From JAPWJZ01 sp038247245 (GTDB taxonomy: Bacteria > Pseudomonadota > Alphaproteobacteria > Micavibrionales > UBA2020), in contig JBBRVE010000129.1 of NCBI GenBank assembly GCA_038247245.1, positions 1 through 5,589 of the forward strand: DNA of 5,589 bases, given 5' to 3'. The translations under genes and the position numbers were made by a program. The notes below the pieces were generated by a model. The model was not told the origin of the DNA, did no database searches, and saw only the letters and a program-made list of their open reading frames with translations. Shown here piece by piece: positions 5,063-5,589 of this stretch; the stretch's first letter is position 1; every line of letters starts with the position of its first letter.

Positions 5063-5589
5063 ATGCACGCACATTTAAAATTACTGACTGCATTTTTAAT
5101 GGCCATTTTTTTGCTGCAGCCCGTCGCATCGCAGGCGACGGATGCCGTGCCGCTGCTAAGTGGCAAGCCCGCCAGCGGTGTTATAAAAGGATCTGCCGTA
5201 CAGCGTTACACGATCAATGTGCCTAAAAAAGGAAGTTTTCTTCTCACGATCCGCGCAACCGGCACACCGGCAAAGGGGTATTTGCCGGGTTTCAATTTGC
5301 TCAATCCCAAAAACCAGCTTGCGCTGGGCGGAGCGCGGCCATTCGTTTACAGGGAATACGTTTTCAAGGCAGATGAAGGAAACTGGACGGTGGAGGTCAA
5401 CCGCGGCGACGGCGGCGACGAGGGCGGGGAATATGAACTAAGCCTTTTGATGGCACCGGGCATCAAGGGCAAGGAAATCAAGATTGGTGAAAAGGTTTCC
5501 AGCACCTTGCGGCGCGACACTGTGGATATCTACACCTTGCGCGGCGAAAAAGATTATGTCGCGGAATGGAACCTCGCATGGCCTGAAAC
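5063..5589 (+). CDS. Secreted protein with PPC-like beta-sandwich repeats, N-terminal part (cut by window edge)
   Basis: The frame is open from ATG 5063 to the window end (175 residues). Residues 1-25 form a Sec signal peptide: a basic start, the hydrophobic run LLTAFLMAIFLLQPVA, and a likely cut after SQA before TDAV. The mature part looks all-beta. Residues 30-129 resemble a bacterial pre-peptidase C-terminal (PPC)-like domain: GVIKGSAVQRYTINVPKKG, then LLTIRATG, a loop FNLLNPKNQL, and GNWTVEVNRGDGG leading to GEYELSLL. A second copy seems to begin at about 137 (EIKIGEKVSSTLRRDTVDIY), matching the first in its pattern of turn, S/A and Y-T. Such domains serve in exported enzymes and surface proteins; any catalytic part would lie beyond the window. 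No strong ribosome site is seen (only GGG about 10 bases upstream). Composition returns to GC-rich. The signal peptide is secure and the fold assignment tentative. Confidence 0.75.
   Translation, partial: MHAHLKLLTAFLMAIFLLQPVASQATDAVPLLSGKPASGVIKGSAVQRYTINVPKKGSFLLTIRATGTPAKGYLPGFNLLNPKNQLALGGARPFVYREYVFKADEGNWTVEVNRGDGGDEGGEYELSLLMAPGIKGKEIKIGEKVSSTLRRDTVDIYTLRGEKDYVAEWNLAWPE

Overview
The window looks like a piece of an alphaproteobacterial chromosome. The flanking genes are GC-rich, FeoB and FeoA have alphaproteobacterial-looking sequences, and one small protein carries the RHH_4 ribbon-helix-helix domain that is common in that class. This placement is an inference from protein character; there is no rRNA or other marker to prove it.

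Layout. (1) Bases 1-3250, minus strand: a housekeeping and iron block. In transcription order it reads feoA (3250-2933), feoB (2897-1026), then fhs (822 to beyond base 1). FeoA and FeoB form the ferrous iron uptake system; fhs encodes formate-tetrahydrofolate ligase of one-carbon metabolism and is cut by the window edge. feoA and feoB are 35 bases apart and are probably one operon. Upstream of feoA a perfect 15-base inverted repeat lies on the -35 element of the best promoter candidate, as expected for a Fur-type iron repressor. (2) Bases about 3400-5060: an AT-richer, gene-poor stretch. Bases 3601-3660, for example, are 30% G+C, against 70% for 2401-2460 inside feoB. It holds an orphan 86-residue ORF, the severed C-terminus of a phage terminase large subunit (3778-4047), several hundred bases without convincing coding, and an intact RHH_4 protein gene (4572-4880) with a good promoter and a 14-base palindrome just upstream. 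This looks like the eroded remains of a prophage or other acquired DNA. (3) Base 5063 to the right edge, plus strand: the start of a secreted protein with a Sec signal peptide and what look like tandem beta-sandwich (PPC-like) repeats, back in GC-rich sequence.

The parts do not form one pathway. feoAB is a functional unit, fhs may be co-transcribed with it or separate, and the phage-derived stretch separates this block from the secreted-protein gene. I found no clear new multi-gene system. The points most worth following up are the terminase relic, the putative iron operator, and the RHH_4 gene with its palindrome.
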